Shown in pieces: positions 1 to 8,816 of a stretch of DNA of 64,000 nt. The DNA is from Gordonia sihwensis NBRC 108236. GTDB lineage: Bacteria; Actinomycetota; Actinomycetes; Mycobacteriales; Mycobacteriaceae. The notes under the pieces are model-generated. The model did no database searches. It worked only from the letters and a program-made list of their open reading frames with translations, and was not told the DNA's origin. The position numbers and the translations under genes are program-made. The stretch's first letter is position 1, and the number at the start of each line of letters is the position of its first letter. Location: positions 62,001 to 126,000 of the forward strand of contig NZ_BANU01000010.1 in the NCBI RefSeq assembly GCF_000333035.1. Direction: 5' to 3'.

Positions 1-1821
1 GGGATCGGTGAGAACCTCACCGAGCGCGCCGAGTCGATCTTCGCGATCCGGAAATCGCACAAGGCATTCGGACACATCCAGGAAGTGATCGTCCAGAACT
101 TCCGCGCCAAGGCCGATACGGCGATGCGCGGGGTACCGGACGCGGAGATGTCGGAGTTCCTGGCCGCCGTGGCCGTCGCCCGTCTCGTTCTCGGGCCGGG
201 AATGCGGATTCAGGCGCCGCCCAACCTGGTGTCGGCCGACGAGTGCCGGGCACTCGTGGCCGCCGGTGTGGACGATTGGGGCGGCGTCTCGCCGCTCACC
301 CCCGATCACGTGAATCCGGAGCGACCGTGGCCGAACTTGGACACCCTCGCCGAGATCACGGCGTCCACCGGATACCGGTTGGTGGAGCGGATCGCCGCGC
401 AACCGAAGTACGTCAAGGCCTCGAACCCCTGGATCGATCCCCGGATCGGACGGCATGTCGCCGCCCTCGCGGATCCGGTCACCGGTCTCGCGGCCGATGT
501 GAAACCGGTCGGGCTGCCGTGGCAGGAGCCGGACGACGACTGGGACTCGTCGGGTCGCATCGACCTCAACTCGGCGATCGACGTCGACGGCCGCAACACC
601 GACACCCGCAGCGACATCGACAACGCGTTCGGCGACTGGGACACCATTCGCGAGCAGGTGCTGGCGCTGGGCGGAGGGACCGGGGCGCCCGAGCACTTGG
701 CGTCCGACGTGGCGGCGGCGCTGCGCCGGGCCGAGAACGATCCTGCCGGACTGTCGGACGACGACTACCTCGCGCTCGCCGAAGCCGACGGTCCGGGACT
801 CGACGCGCTGGCCGCCCTGGCCGACGCCATCCGCGCGGACGTGGTCGGAGACGACGTCACCTACGTCGTGAACCGGAACATCAACTTCACCAACATCTGC
901 TACACCGGCTGCCGGTTCTGCGCCTTCGCCCAGCGTAAGGGCGACGCGGACGCCTTCACCCTCTCGACCGCAGAGGTGGCCGACCGCGCCTGGGAGGCGC
1001 ACGTGGAGGGGGCCACCGAGATCTGCATGCAGGGTGGCATCGATCCGGAGCTGCCGGTCAGCGGGTATGCCGACCTGGTGCGCGCGATCAAGGACCGCGT
1101 GCCCGGGATGCACGTACACGCGTTCAGTCCCATGGAGATCGTCAACGGCGCCTCGCGCGGCGGCGAGTCGATCCGCGACTGGCTCTCGGCGCTCAAAGAG
1201 GCCGGTCTCGGCTCGATCCCCGGCACCGCGGCCGAGATCCTCGACGACGAGGTCCGCTGGGTGCTGACCAAGGGCAAGCTCCCGACCGCATCCTGGATCG
1301 AAGTGATCACCACCGCGCACGAACTCGGCATCCCGTCGAGTTCGACGATGATGTACGGCCACGTCGACTCTCCGCGCCACTGGGTCGGCCACCTCAACAC
1401 CTTGCGCGGTATCCAGGACCGCACCGGCGGATTCACCGAGTTCGTCCCGCTGCCGTTCGTGCACCAGTCGTCGCCGCTGTATCTCGCGGGCGCGTCGCGT
1501 CCGGGGCCGACGCGGCGGGAGAACCGTGCGGTCCATGCCCTCGCGCGGCTGATGCTGCACGGCCGGATCGACCACGTGCAGACCAGTTGGGTCAAACTCG
1601 GTATCGAGGGGACCCGCGTGATGCTCCGCGGCGGTGCCGACGATCTCGGCGGCACGTTGATGGAGGAGACCATCTCGCGTATGGCGGGCAGCCAGCACGG
1701 TTCGGCGAAGACGGTCGCCGAACTCCACGAGATCGTCACCGCGATCGGTCGCCGCCCGCGGCAGCGGACGACGGAGTACGGACAGGTGTCCGCGCCGCTG
1801 CTGGGAGTCGGACTGGCCTGA
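1..1821 (+). CDS. fbiC: FO synthase FbiC, 3' part (start lies before the window)
   Basis: Makes FO (7,8-didemethyl-8-hydroxy-5-deazariboflavin), the chromophore of cofactor F420, from tyrosine and a flavin precursor; cytosolic radical-SAM enzyme with two catalytic halves (CofG then CofH). The frame is open from base 1, giving 606 visible residues against about 856 in the M. tuberculosis protein, so the window opens inside the CofG half. The second radical-SAM cluster is visible as [10 protein letters not shown], with cysteines at 898-900, 910-912 and 919-921 that bind the 4Fe-4S cluster. It ends in TGA. fbiA and fbiB lie about 16 kb away in the same window. Identity is secure; an internal ATG at 85 is not the true start. 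Confidence 0.97.
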   Translation, partial: GIGENLTERAESIFAIRKSHKAFGHIQEVIVQNFRAKADTAMRGVPDAEMSEFLAAVAVARLVLGPGMRIQAPPNLVSADECRALVAAGVDDWGGVSPLTPDHVNPERPWPNLDTLAEITASTGYRLVERIAAQPKYVKASNPWIDPRIGRHVAALADPVTGLAADVKPVGLPWQEPDDDWDSSGRIDLNSAIDVDGRNTDTRSDIDNAFGDWDTIREQVLALGGGTGAPEHLASDVAAALRRAENDPAGLSDDDYLALAEADGPGLDALAALADAIRADVVGDDVTYVVNRNINFTNICYTGCRFCAFAQRKGDADAFTLSTAEVADRAWEAHVEGATEICMQGGIDPELPVSGYADLVRAIKDRVPGMHVHAFSPMEIVNGASRGGESIRDWLSALKEAGLGSIPGTAAEILDDEVRWVLTKGKLPTASWIEVITTAHELGIPSSSTMMYGHVDSPRHWVGHLNTLRGIQDRTGGFTEFVPLPFVHQSSPLYLAGASRPGPTRRENRAVHALARLMLHGRIDHVQTSWVKLGIEGTRVMLRGGADDLGGTLMEETISRMAGSQHGSAKTVAELHEIVTAIGRRPRQRTTEYGQVSAPLLGVGLA

Positions 1822-1836
1822 GCCGTCCCCGGATCG

Positions 1837-1995
1837 TCAGCGACGCCCGAACAGTCGTGCCAGCAGTCCCGGCTCGTCCGGGTGGCCCGGACAGCGCTGA
1901 GATGCGGGCACACCGCGCATGACGCGGTCGACATGGCGGCCGCAGCCCTTCCACGTCGTCTTTCCGCAGGTCTTGCAGGTCGCGCGCTGGCACAT
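1837..1995 (-). CDS. 52-aa Cys-rich putative zinc-binding protein
   Basis: Small protein beginning MCQRATCKTCGKTTWKGCGR, with Cys2, Cys7, Cys10, Cys18 and His21 spaced like a compact zinc ribbon, and a Pro/Arg-rich tail containing one further Cys. The ATG is preceded by AGGAG at a good distance, which supports it as a real gene. I recall similar short Cys-rich proteins in other actinobacteria, but no function. It starts 51 bp after the stop of the CoA-disulfide-reductase gene on the same strand, so the two probably share one transcript and the upstream CsoR-like operator. A role in metal or sulfur handling is inference from that context only. Confidence 0.8.
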   Translation of the reverse strand: MCQRATCKTCGKTTWKGCGRHVDRVMRGVPASQRCPGHPDEPGLLARLFGRR

Positions 1996-2046
1996 GGTGA
2001 TACTCCTGGGTTCGGTTCGGATGTGGTGGGTGTCTCGTGAGGCCGG

Positions 2047-3687
2047 TCAGGCGCTCTGGCTCGCCCGCAGGGTGAGCAGGCCGCCCGACAGGTTCGCGGA
2101 CGGCAGGCCCGCGGCGCGCAGCACGCGGTACGCGAGATACGACCGCATGCCGCTGGCACAGAGCACCCTGATCGGCCGTCCGGCAGCGGTCGCACGGATC
2201 TCGTCGAGACGCTCTCGGACCTGCGTGTGCGGGATGCACAGTGCGCCCGGAACGGGATCCTCGGACTGCTCGTCGGCTCCGCGGACATCGAGCAGCAGGT
2301 GGCCCGGTTCGTCGATCTGGTCGGCGTACCACAGCTCCAGGGAGCCGTTCACGACGTTCTCGGCGATCATTCCCGCGAGGTTCACCGGATCCTTCGCCGA
2401 GCCGAAGGGCGGCGCGTACGCGAGGTCGAGGTCGATCAGGTCGGGACCGGTGAGCCGGGTGCGGATGGCGGTCGCGAGCACGTCGATGCGCTTGTCGACG
2501 CCGTCGGCACCCACCGCCTGAGCGCCCAGGATGAGGCCGTCGTCGGACCGGATGTGCATCAGCAGGTGAATCTGTTCGGCGCCGGGGAAGTAGCCGGCGT
2601 GGCTTCCCGGATGGAGGTGGACCGTGCGGTAGTCGATGCCCGACCGGTCGAGTGCCGCGCGATTGGCCCCTGTCATCGCGGCGGTGAGCCGGCCGACGCG
2701 GACGATCGCGGTGCCCACCGGCTGGGGAATCGCACGTGCTCGATCGGGGTCGAGGATGTGGTCGGCGACCAGGCGACCCGCACGGTTGGCGGGGCCGGCG
2801 AGGGCGACCGGCCGGCGCAGTCCGGTGACGGCGTCGGTGCTCACCGTCGCGTCGCCCACGGCCCAGATGCGGTCCAGATTGGTCCGGCCGTGCTCGTCGA
2901 CGATGATCGCGCCGCGGTCGCAGGCCACTCCCGCGGTCTCGAAGACCTCGGTGTCGGGGCGGACGCCGACGGACAGCACCACGATGTCGGCGTCGAGCCG
3001 GGATCCGTCCGCGAGGACCACGGTGTCGGCCTCGTCGCCGTGTTCGATCGCGGTGGCGCCGATCCCCGCGTGCACGGTGACGCCCATCGCGCGGAGTTCG
3101 TCGTGCACCCCAGCGGCCAGTTCGCTCTCGAGCGGAGGAAGAACGTGTGATGCCAGTTCCACGACGTCCACGCGCAGCCCGCGCATCCGCAGGCCTTCGG
3201 CGGCTTCGAGTCCGATGAACCCGGCGCCGAGGACCACGGCGCGGGTGGCCCCGGACTCCACCTCGTCGCGCATCCGCGCGGCGTCGCCGACGGTACGCAG
3301 CGTTTGAACACGGGACGAGTCGAGACCCGGCAGCGGAGGCCGCAGGGCTTTCGCGCCGGGGGAGAGGATCAGCGCGTCGTAGTTCCAGACGGTGGTCGTG
3401 CCGTTGTGGCGAACCTGCACCGTCCGTTCCCGAGGGTCGAGGCCGATCACTTCGTGCCGGACGCGCACGTCGATGTCCAGGGCACTCTTCAGAGATTCGG
3501 GCGTCTGGACCAGGAGGGAGTCCTCGTCCTCGATCTCCCCGCTGACGTAGTACGGGAGGCCGCAGTTGGCGAACGACGGATGATCGCCGCGCTCGAAGAC
3601 GACGATCTCGGCGTCCTCGTCGCGGCGCCGGGCCCGTGCCGCTGCGCTCATCCCTCCGGCGACGCCGCCGACGATCAGAATTCTCAC
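2047..3687 (-). CDS. CoA-disulfide reductase-like flavoprotein with C-terminal rhodanese domain
   Basis: FAD/NAD(P)H-dependent oxidoreductase of the CoA-disulfide/persulfide reductase family, 546 aa. The N-terminal FAD-binding glycine motif (GGVAGGMSAAARA) is followed by SFANCGLPYY with the single redox Cys42 typical of this family. A second nucleotide-binding region (VVLGAGFIGLEAAEGL) and the dimerisation domain follow. A rhodanese domain occupies roughly residues 450-546 with active-site loop CASGMRS at Cys510. The fusion suggests reduction of CoA or protein persulfides and sulfane-sulfur transfer. The GTG start has AAGGAG 7 nt upstream. Two CsoR/CstR-type palindromes lie just upstream, consistent with induction by reactive sulfur species or copper. 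The 52-aa Cys-rich gene follows. Confidence 0.9.
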   Translation of the reverse strand: MRILIVGGVAGGMSAAARARRRDEDAEIVVFERGDHPSFANCGLPYYVSGEIEDEDSLLVQTPESLKSALDIDVRVRHEVIGLDPRERTVQVRHNGTTTVWNYDALILSPGAKALRPPLPGLDSSRVQTLRTVGDAARMRDEVESGATRAVVLGAGFIGLEAAEGLRMRGLRVDVVELASHVLPPLESELAAGVHDELRAMGVTVHAGIGATAIEHGDEADTVVLADGSRLDADIVVLSVGVRPDTEVFETAGVACDRGAIIVDEHGRTNLDRIWAVGDATVSTDAVTGLRRPVALAGPANRAGRLVADHILDPDRARAIPQPVGTAIVRVGRLTAAMTGANRAALDRSGIDYRTVHLHPGSHAGYFPGAEQIHLLMHIRSDDGLILGAQAVGADGVDKRIDVLATAIRTRLTGPDLIDLDLAYAPPFGSAKDPVNLAGMIAENVVNGSLELWYADQIDEPGHLLLDVRGADEQSEDPVPGALCIPHTQVRERLDEIRATAAGRPIRVLCASGMRSYLAYRVLRAAGLPSANLSGGLLTLRASQSA

Positions 3688-3708
3688 CGTGCACTCCTTC
3701 GTGTCCTG

Positions 3709-3750
3709 GTACCCCCTGGGGTATGCGGACGATCATACCCCAGGGGGTAT
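3709..3750. promoter_or_regulatory. Two inverted CsoR/CstR-type operators
   Basis: Two copies of a 16-bp palindrome lie in opposite orientation: GTACCCCCTGGGGTAT at 3709-3724 and ATACCCCAGGGGGTAT at 3735-3750, 26 bp centre to centre. The A/T-flanked C-run/G-run layout matches operators of the CsoR family of copper and persulfide sensors (CsoR, CstR). They sit 22 bp upstream of the GTG of the CoA-disulfide-reductase/rhodanese gene. The target favours a CstR-like persulfide sensor, but the regulator gene is not in the window, so copper sensing remains possible. Confidence 0.75.
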
Positions 3751-4001
3751 GTAATCGGCGGTGGCGACGGTCACGATGGGGCGGTCCTGCGGCGCAAGGG
3801 CGGTGGGGTCGCGCTGCAGGTCGCCGGTTTTCATCAGCGTGCGCAAAATTCTGTGCAGGTGACGCGGATGCGGGTGCCGAGTGCCGGGGTCGACGATCGG
3901 AGGTGAAGTGCGACAGTGGATACTCTTAGAGTCGACACGATTCCTCTGCGCTCATCAGCCCTGAGTGCGGGGTGGGAAACGTGCAGTGAAGGAGAAGCGT
4001 A
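3751..4001. other. Intergenic region upstream of fdxA
   Basis: About 250 bp between the operator pair and fdxA. I see no convincing gene on either strand. A short palindrome ACTCTTAGAGT lies at 3922-3932 and overlaps a plausible -10 element (TACTCT) for fdxA. A clear AAGGAG ribosome-binding site precedes the fdxA start. Confidence 0.5.
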
Positions 4002-4328
4002 GTGACGTACATCATCGCTGAGCCCTGCGTCGATGTCCTCGACCGGGCCTGTGTTGAAGAGTGCCCGGTGGATTGCATCTACGAGGGCGGGCGCATGCTC
4101 TACATCCAGCCCGACGAGTGCGTCGACTGCGGTGCGTGTGAGCCCGTCTGCCCGGTGGAGGCCATCTTCTACGAAGACGACGTGCCCGACGAATGGGAGC
4201 CGTACGTGAGCGCCAACGTCGACTTCTTCGAAGAACTCGGATCGCCCGGCGGTGCCAGCAAGGTCGGCAAGACCGCGTTCGACCCGGCATTCGTCAAGGC
4301 ACTGCCGCCGATGGGCGAAGAGGGCTGA
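4002..4328 (+). CDS. fdxA: 7Fe ferredoxin (3Fe-4S/4Fe-4S)
   Basis: Cytosolic electron carrier of 108 aa, the FdxA/FdxC type of actinobacteria. Cysteines visible are Cys9, Cys17, Cys21 and Cys25 in the first cluster region and Cys40, Cys43, Cys46 and Cys50 in the second (CVDCGACEPVCPVEAI). The spacing of the first group is typical of seven-iron ferredoxins with one 3Fe-4S and one 4Fe-4S cluster. The GTG start follows AAGGAGAAGC. It lies just upstream of dapC, as fdxC does in M. tuberculosis (Rv1177-Rv1178). Its redox partner cannot be told from this sequence. Confidence 0.95.
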   Translation: MTYIIAEPCVDVLDRACVEECPVDCIYEGGRMLYIQPDECVDCGACEPVCPVEAIFYEDDVPDEWEPYVSANVDFFEELGSPGGASKVGKTAFDPAFVKALPPMGEEG

Positions 4329-4335
4329 TCGACCG

Positions 4336-5478
4336 GTGAGTGCCGCGCCCGGTTCCAGCAGCCTGCCGACCAGTCGTCTGCGGCCGGTGAGTTCCGGTCT
4401 GCCCGACTTCCCGTGGGACACCATCGCGGATGCGAAGGCCGCGGCCGCGGCGCACCCGGACGGGATCGTCGATCTGTCCGTCGGCACCCCCGTCGACCCG
4501 GTGGATCCGGTGATCCGGGACGCGCTCGCCGCGTCGTCCGAGTTTCCGGGGTATCCCGCGACGGTCGGCACACGTGAGCTCCGCGACGCGGCGGTCGGCG
4601 CACTCAGCCGCCGCTTCGGCATCACCGGCCTCGACGAGTCGTCGATCCTGCCGGTGATCGGCACCAAAGAGGTGATCGCGGGGTTCCCGGCCCAGATCGG
4701 CGTGCCCGCGGGCGACCTCGTGGTGATTCCGGAGGTCGCGTACCCGACGTACGAGGTGGGTGCGCTCCTGGCCGGTGCGCAGGTGCTGCGCGCGGACACC
4801 GTCGACGCGATCGGCGACCGCGAGCCCGCGCTGATCTACCTGAACAGTCCGTCGAATCCCACCGGTCGCGTGCAGAGTGCGGCGGAGCTCAAGGTCATCA
4901 TCGACTGGGCGCGCGAGCGCGGCGCCGTCGTCGTGTCGGACGAGTGCTACCTCGGTCTCACCTGGGAGGGGTCGGCCCACTCCGTTCTCCACCCCGAGGT
5001 CTGCGGCGGCGACCATCGCGGCCTGATCGCCGTGCACTCGCTGTCGAAGGTGTCGAACCTGGCGTCGTATCGGGCCGGTTTCCTGGCGGGCGATCGCGAG
5101 TTGATCGCCGAACTCCTCTCGGTGCGCAAGCACGCAGGCATGATCGTCCCGTTCCCGATCCAGGGAGCGACGGTGGCCGCGCTGAACGACGACGTGCACG
5201 TCGACGCTCAGCGCGAGCGCTACCGTGTCCGTCGCGACAAGCTGCGAACCGCTCTGCTCGGCGCGGGCTTCTCCATCGACCACTCCGAGGCGGGCCTGTA
5301 TCTGTGGGCGACGCGCGGCGAGGACTCCCGCACCTCCCAGCGCTGGCTCGCCGAGCGCGGCATCCTCGTGGCACCCGGCGACTTCTACGGTCCCGCCGGA
5401 GCCCAGCACGTCCGCATGGCGCTGACCGGCACCGACGAGCGCATCGACGCCGCCGTCGCCCGACTCTCCCGGAAGTGA
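4336..5478 (+). CDS. dapC: N-succinyldiaminopimelate aminotransferase DapC
   Basis: PLP-dependent class I/II aminotransferase of 380 aa that makes N-succinyl-LL-diaminopimelate in the succinylase branch of lysine and cell-wall diaminopimelate synthesis. Visible features are the substrate-loop NSPSNPTGRV, the PLP-binding lysine in SLSKVSNLASYRAGF (Lys238), and the DECYLGLTWEG segment before it. The GTG at 4336 is chosen because it lies 7 bp after the fdxA stop and gives the family's usual length; an open frame extends further upstream but overlaps fdxA. The pathway enzymes dapD and dapE lie just downstream. The last base of its stop codon is the first base of a 58-bp hairpin. Confidence 0.93.
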   Translation: MSAAPGSSSLPTSRLRPVSSGLPDFPWDTIADAKAAAAAHPDGIVDLSVGTPVDPVDPVIRDALAASSEFPGYPATVGTRELRDAAVGALSRRFGITGLDESSILPVIGTKEVIAGFPAQIGVPAGDLVVIPEVAYPTYEVGALLAGAQVLRADTVDAIGDREPALIYLNSPSNPTGRVQSAAELKVIIDWARERGAVVVSDECYLGLTWEGSAHSVLHPEVCGGDHRGLIAVHSLSKVSNLASYRAGFLAGDRELIAELLSVRKHAGMIVPFPIQGATVAALNDDVHVDAQRERYRVRRDKLRTALLGAGFSIDHSEAGLYLWATRGEDSRTSQRWLAERGILVAPGDFYGPAGAQHVRMALTGTDERIDAAVARLSRK

Positions 5479-5535
5479 ATCCCCGATACGCCGACTTCTT
5501 GGCGATAATCGACGAAGGTCGGCGAATCGGGGATT
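5478..5535. repeat. Hairpin R1 at the dapC stop, flanking the nuclease gene
   Basis: Imperfect palindrome: the left arm at 5478-5498 (starting AATCCCCGATACGCCGAC) pairs with the right arm at 5514-5535, with one A/A mismatch and one bulged base in about 21 bp. It begins on the last base of the dapC stop and ends 3 bp before the stop of the convergent nuclease gene. The outer sequence ATCCCCGATACG...CGAATCGGG recurs in R2 at the other end of that gene, with a different but still complementary inner stem. It could be a bidirectional terminator, though there is no long T-run, or an element boundary. Confidence 0.8.
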
Positions 5536-5538
5536 TGT

Positions 5539-6357
5539 TTACGTCGACGCCGCTTTGAGTTGCTTCCGGTGGACGCCACGCTTGAGCAACTCGGCGATGA
5601 GCGGGCCCACCCGATCCCACTGATAGACGACCTGTTGGTACGTGAGCCGGATCGGGTCGTAGCCGAGTGCGCGCGACTGCAGGTCGCGGAGCCGGTCCTT
5701 CTCGAACTGGCGGGGATCGGCATGGTATTCGTAGCCGTCGACCTCGATGATCATCGACGTGCCGACGACGAGGTCGACACGTCCGACCTCGGGGACGGCC
5801 ACCTGCGTTCGAATCCGCAGGTTCGGCGCTCGCAGTCGCAGTCGGACCAGCGTCTCCGTCCCAGATTCGGCACGCCCGTCCACCAAGGTCAGTGCGCGCT
5901 GCACCTGCTTCGGCGTCCCACTCAGCTCGGCCTCGAGCGCGGACGGAGTCAGCAGTCGACGATTGAGTATCGAATCGCAGACCACCACGAAATCTTCGGT
6001 GGACAGGCAGCGCGCGGCGTGCCGGAGCGCCGTGGGAAGTTCGTCGACGGCGCTCGTGACTCTCGGTGGTCGTCCGTGATGCCGGCACCAGGCCGGATGG
6101 TTCCGGACCGACGACGTCGATCCTCGGACGTGAAGCTTCGTCGTCGGCGGCACCCACACGCCGTAATGTCGCAGCGCCGTCGCGCAGGTCAGCACTCCGC
6201 CCGCCGACACGGCGCGAACCACCTCCGGATGAGCGGTCGGCTCGGCGAGCCACCCGTGCCGCAGCTGGCGCAACCCGCCCTCTGCGATCAGTTTGTCAAG
6301 CTCTGCGCGAGACATCGTCTCCAGCAGCTTCCCCCGTTTGAACACCCCCGAGTCCAT
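5539..6357 (-). CDS. DUF559-type nuclease-fold protein with AbiEi-like N-terminal region
   Basis: 272-aa protein of unproven function. The N-terminal part (about residues 10-110) resembles the winged-helix/AbiEi-like region of actinobacterial DUF559 proteins (TMSRAELDKLIAEGGLRQLR). The C-terminal part (about 165-265) looks like a Vsr/DUF559 PD-(D/E)xK nuclease: Asp195 in GRVDLVVG, then Glu205 and Asp207 in IIEVDGYEYH, followed by an Arg-rich helix and ALGYDPIRLTY. The upstream ATG has no visible Shine-Dalgarno, so translation may be leaderless; Met15 is an alternative. The gene is tightly bracketed by hairpins R1 and R2 and inserted between convergent dapC and dapD. No partner toxin or methylase gene is adjacent. 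Confidence 0.75.
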   Translation of the reverse strand: MDSGVFKRGKLLETMSRAELDKLIAEGGLRQLRHGWLAEPTAHPEVVRAVSAGGVLTCATALRHYGVWVPPTTKLHVRGSTSSVRNHPAWCRHHGRPPRVTSAVDELPTALRHAARCLSTEDFVVVCDSILNRRLLTPSALEAELSGTPKQVQRALTLVDGRAESGTETLVRLRLRAPNLRIRTQVAVPEVGRVDLVVGTSMIIEVDGYEYHADPRQFEKDRLRDLQSRALGYDPIRLTYQQVVYQWDRVGPLIAELLKRGVHRKQLKAAST

Positions 6358-6382
6358 TGGGGCATCGTGCTACACGCGGGTA

Positions 6383-6468
6383 CTTCCCCGTATTCGAATC
6401 CCCGATACGGGTCGAACTCGACCCGAATCGGGAAATCGGCGTGATTCGGGGATTCGAATACGAGGAAG
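6383..6468. repeat. Nested hairpin R2 upstream of the nuclease gene
   Basis: Outer arms at 6383-6407 and 6444-6468 (core GTATTCGAATCCCCGA) match at 22-23 of 25 positions. An inner hairpin pairs 6401-6415 with 6418-6432 with a single A/A mismatch and a 2-nt loop. Inner and outer left arms overlap, so the two folds are partly exclusive. The outer sequence ATCCCCGATACG...CGAATCGGG is shared with R1. It lies 25 bp upstream of the nuclease start and 26 bp from the dapD stop, so it could be a control element, a terminator for dapD or an element end. Confidence 0.8.
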
Positions 6469-6493
6469 GCGGCCGGGGCTGGAGTCTCGCGCG

Positions 6494-7459
6494 TCAGTTG
6501 TGCGCGTGCAGCGCCTCGTTGAGGGCGATGCCGTCGCCTTCCTTGGCGGTCACCTCGACCGCGCCGGTGGTGCTGTTGCGGCGGAACAGCAGGTTCGACT
6601 GTCCGGCGAGCTCGCGGGCCTTGACGACCGATCCGTCCGGGCCGGTCACCTTGGTGCCTGCGGTGAGGTAGAGGCCGGCCTCGACCACGCAGTCGTCGCC
6701 GAGCGGGATCCCGCAGCCGGCATTGGCGCCGAGGAGACAGCGCTGCCCGATGGTGATGATCTCCTTGCCGCCGCCGGAGAGGGTGCCCATGGTGGACGCG
6801 CCGCCGCCGATGTCCGAGCCGTCGCCGATGACGACGCCGGCCGAGATGCGGCCCTCGACCATCGAGGTGCCGAGAGTTCCGGCGTTGAAGTTCACGAAGC
6901 CCTCGTGCATCACGGTGGTGCCCGGCGACAGGTGCGCGCCCAGGCGCACGCGGTCGGCGTCACCGATGCGGACGCCCTTCGGGGTCACGTAATCGACCAT
7001 GCGGGGGAACTTGTCGATCGAGTACACGGTCACCTGGCCGCGGGCACGCAGCCGGGCGCGGGTGGTCTCGAATCCCTCGACCGCGCACGGGCCGAAGTTG
7101 GTCCAGACCACGTTGCTCAGCAGGCCGAACTGCCCGTCGAGGTTGGCGCCGTGCGGCTTGATCAGGCAGTGCGAGAGCAGATGCAGTCGCAGGTATACGT
7201 CGTGGGCGTCCGCGGGCGCGACCGCCAGGTCGGCGATGACTGTGCGGACCGCGATCGTCCGGACGCCGCGCGCCTCGTCCGTTCCGACCAGCGGACGCAG
7301 GTCGGCGGGGATCTCGTCGCCGGTCAACTCGGTGGATCCGGTGGTTCCGGGATCCTGGGTCAGTTCGGGGGAGGGGTACCACGTGTCGAGGACGACGGCC
7401 GATCCGTCGTTGTCCCACACGGTGGCGATTCCGATGGCAGCAGCACCTTGAGTAGTCAC
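6494..7459 (-). CDS. dapD: 2,3,4,5-tetrahydropyridine-2,6-dicarboxylate N-succinyltransferase DapD
   Basis: Transfers succinyl from succinyl-CoA to tetrahydrodipicolinate in lysine/diaminopimelate synthesis; 321 aa, the actinobacterial long type (Rv1201c). The C-terminal half carries hexapeptide repeats of a left-handed beta-helix, for example the [20 protein letters not shown] region and [16 protein letters not shown]. The GTG at 7459 (protein starting [15 protein letters not shown]) is chosen over an upstream ATG because the homologous proteins begin there and the extra 23 residues are Arg-rich and unlike the family. It is divergent from dapE, with 149 bp between the two starts. Confidence 0.93.
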   Translation of the reverse strand: MTTQGAAAIGIATVWDNDGSAVVLDTWYPSPELTQDPGTTGSTELTGDEIPADLRPLVGTDEARGVRTIAVRTVIADLAVAPADAHDVYLRLHLLSHCLIKPHGANLDGQFGLLSNVVWTNFGPCAVEGFETTRARLRARGQVTVYSIDKFPRMVDYVTPKGVRIGDADRVRLGAHLSPGTTVMHEGFVNFNAGTLGTSMVEGRISAGVVIGDGSDIGGGASTMGTLSGGGKEIITIGQRCLLGANAGCGIPLGDDCVVEAGLYLTAGTKVTGPDGSVVKARELAGQSNLLFRRNSTTGAVEVTAKEGDGIALNEALHAHN

Positions 7460-7608
7460 GGCGACGAGTCTATCGAGCGCGGCGTCGCCGCCATGCACGC
7501 GCAGTAGACGCGACGCCCGGCGACGCAACCCCCGTCCCGGACCGGGGTTCTGTCGCCGAAGGTCGCGTCTGCGGTGCTCGGGCGGCGCCCGGCCTACGAT
7601 GGACCACC

Positions 7609-8715
7609 GTGAGCACTTCGAGGCTGGACCTGACCGCCGATCCCATCGAACTGACCGCCGCGTTGGTCGACGTCCCCAGTGTGAGCCGCGACGAATCGGA
7701 GATCGCCGACGCGGTGGAGGCCGCTCTCCGCGCGCAGACCGACGGCTTCGAGGTGGTCCGCCACGGCAACTGCGTCCTCGCGCGGTCGCATCGAGGCAAG
7801 CCGACGCGGGTGATCCTCGCCGGTCATCTCGACACCGTGCCGATCGTCGACAACGTCCCCTCGCGGCGGACCGTCACCGACGAGGAGGGCGAGGTGCTGC
7901 ACGGCTGCGGGACGGTGGACATGAAATCGGGAGACGCGGTGTTCCTCCACCTGGCCGCGACCCTCGAGGACCCCGCGCACGATCTGACGCTGATCTTCTA
8001 CGACTGCGAAGAGATCGCCGCGGAGTTCAACGGACTGGGGACCATCGAGCGCGAACTGCCTGACTGGCTCGAGGGCGACGCGGCGATTCTCGGCGAACCG
8101 ACAGCGGGCCAGATCGAGGCGGGATGCCAGGGGACGCTCCGCGTCCGATTCACCGCAAGCGGAACGCGCGCACATTCTGCGCGAGTCTGGATGGGCGACA
8201 ATGCGATTCACAAACTCGGCCGGATGCTGACGACCCTCGGGGCGTATGAACCGCGGCGCGTCGACATCGACGGCTGCGAATACCGGGAAGGACTGTCGGC
8301 AGTCGGGATTCACGGGGGCGTCGCGGGAAATGTGATTCCCGACGAGGCCTACGTCGATGTGAATTTCCGCTTCGCCCCCGACCGTTCACCGGAGCAGGCC
8401 TTCGACCACGTCCGGGAGGTCTTCGCCGCGGACCTCGCCGACGGGACGCTGACGGCGACGGTGACCGACTCGGCCGCGGGGGCGCTCCCGGGGCTGTCTC
8501 ATCCGGCCGCCGCCAAGCTGGTGGAGGCCGCGGGCGGACGCTTCCGGGCGAAGTACGGGTGGACGGACGTGTCGCGGTTCGCGGCCCTGGGCATCCCCGC
8601 GGTGAACCTGGGTCCGGGTGACCCGAGCCTGGCGCACCGCGTGGACGAGCGCGTTCCGGTAGTGCAGATCACCGAGGTCGCTGAGATCCTGCGCACCTAT
8701 CTCACCGCCGACTGA
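7609..8715 (+). CDS. dapE: Succinyl-diaminopimelate desuccinylase DapE
   Basis: Zinc-dependent M20-family amidohydrolase of 368 aa that removes succinate to give LL-diaminopimelate. Metal-ligand motifs are visible: GHLDTVP, then [13 protein letters not shown], and DCEEI with the catalytic glutamate pair. The dimerisation domain is in the middle ([20 protein letters not shown]), and a late His ligand lies near the C-terminus (PSLAHRVDE). Start is GTG, with little leader evident. It matches Rv1202 in position next to dapD. Together with dapC and dapD this puts three steps of the succinylase pathway within 4.4 kb. Confidence 0.94.
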   Translation: MSTSRLDLTADPIELTAALVDVPSVSRDESEIADAVEAALRAQTDGFEVVRHGNCVLARSHRGKPTRVILAGHLDTVPIVDNVPSRRTVTDEEGEVLHGCGTVDMKSGDAVFLHLAATLEDPAHDLTLIFYDCEEIAAEFNGLGTIERELPDWLEGDAAILGEPTAGQIEAGCQGTLRVRFTASGTRAHSARVWMGDNAIHKLGRMLTTLGAYEPRRVDIDGCEYREGLSAVGIHGGVAGNVIPDEAYVDVNFRFAPDRSPEQAFDHVREVFAADLADGTLTATVTDSAAGALPGLSHPAAAKLVEAAGGRFRAKYGWTDVSRFAALGIPAVNLGPGDPSLAHRVDERVPVVQITEVAEILRTYLTAD

Positions 8716-8816
8716 TCTCACCGCCTACTGGGCGGAGCCGCCGGACCGCCGAACAGTGGTCCATCCGAACTGCGCCTCACCCGAACAGCAGCGCGGCCGG
8801 TTGCTAGTGTCGCGAC

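Noticed and set aside
3775-3867. Short open frame downstream of the CsoR-like operator on the plus strand
   Set aside because: No ribosome-binding site, short, and random composition; nothing suggests it is translated.
6391-6404. TTCGAATCCCC in R2 looks like a tRNA T-loop or an att site
   Set aside because: No other tRNA arms are present; the sequence is explained by the palindrome. An integrase is not in the window.
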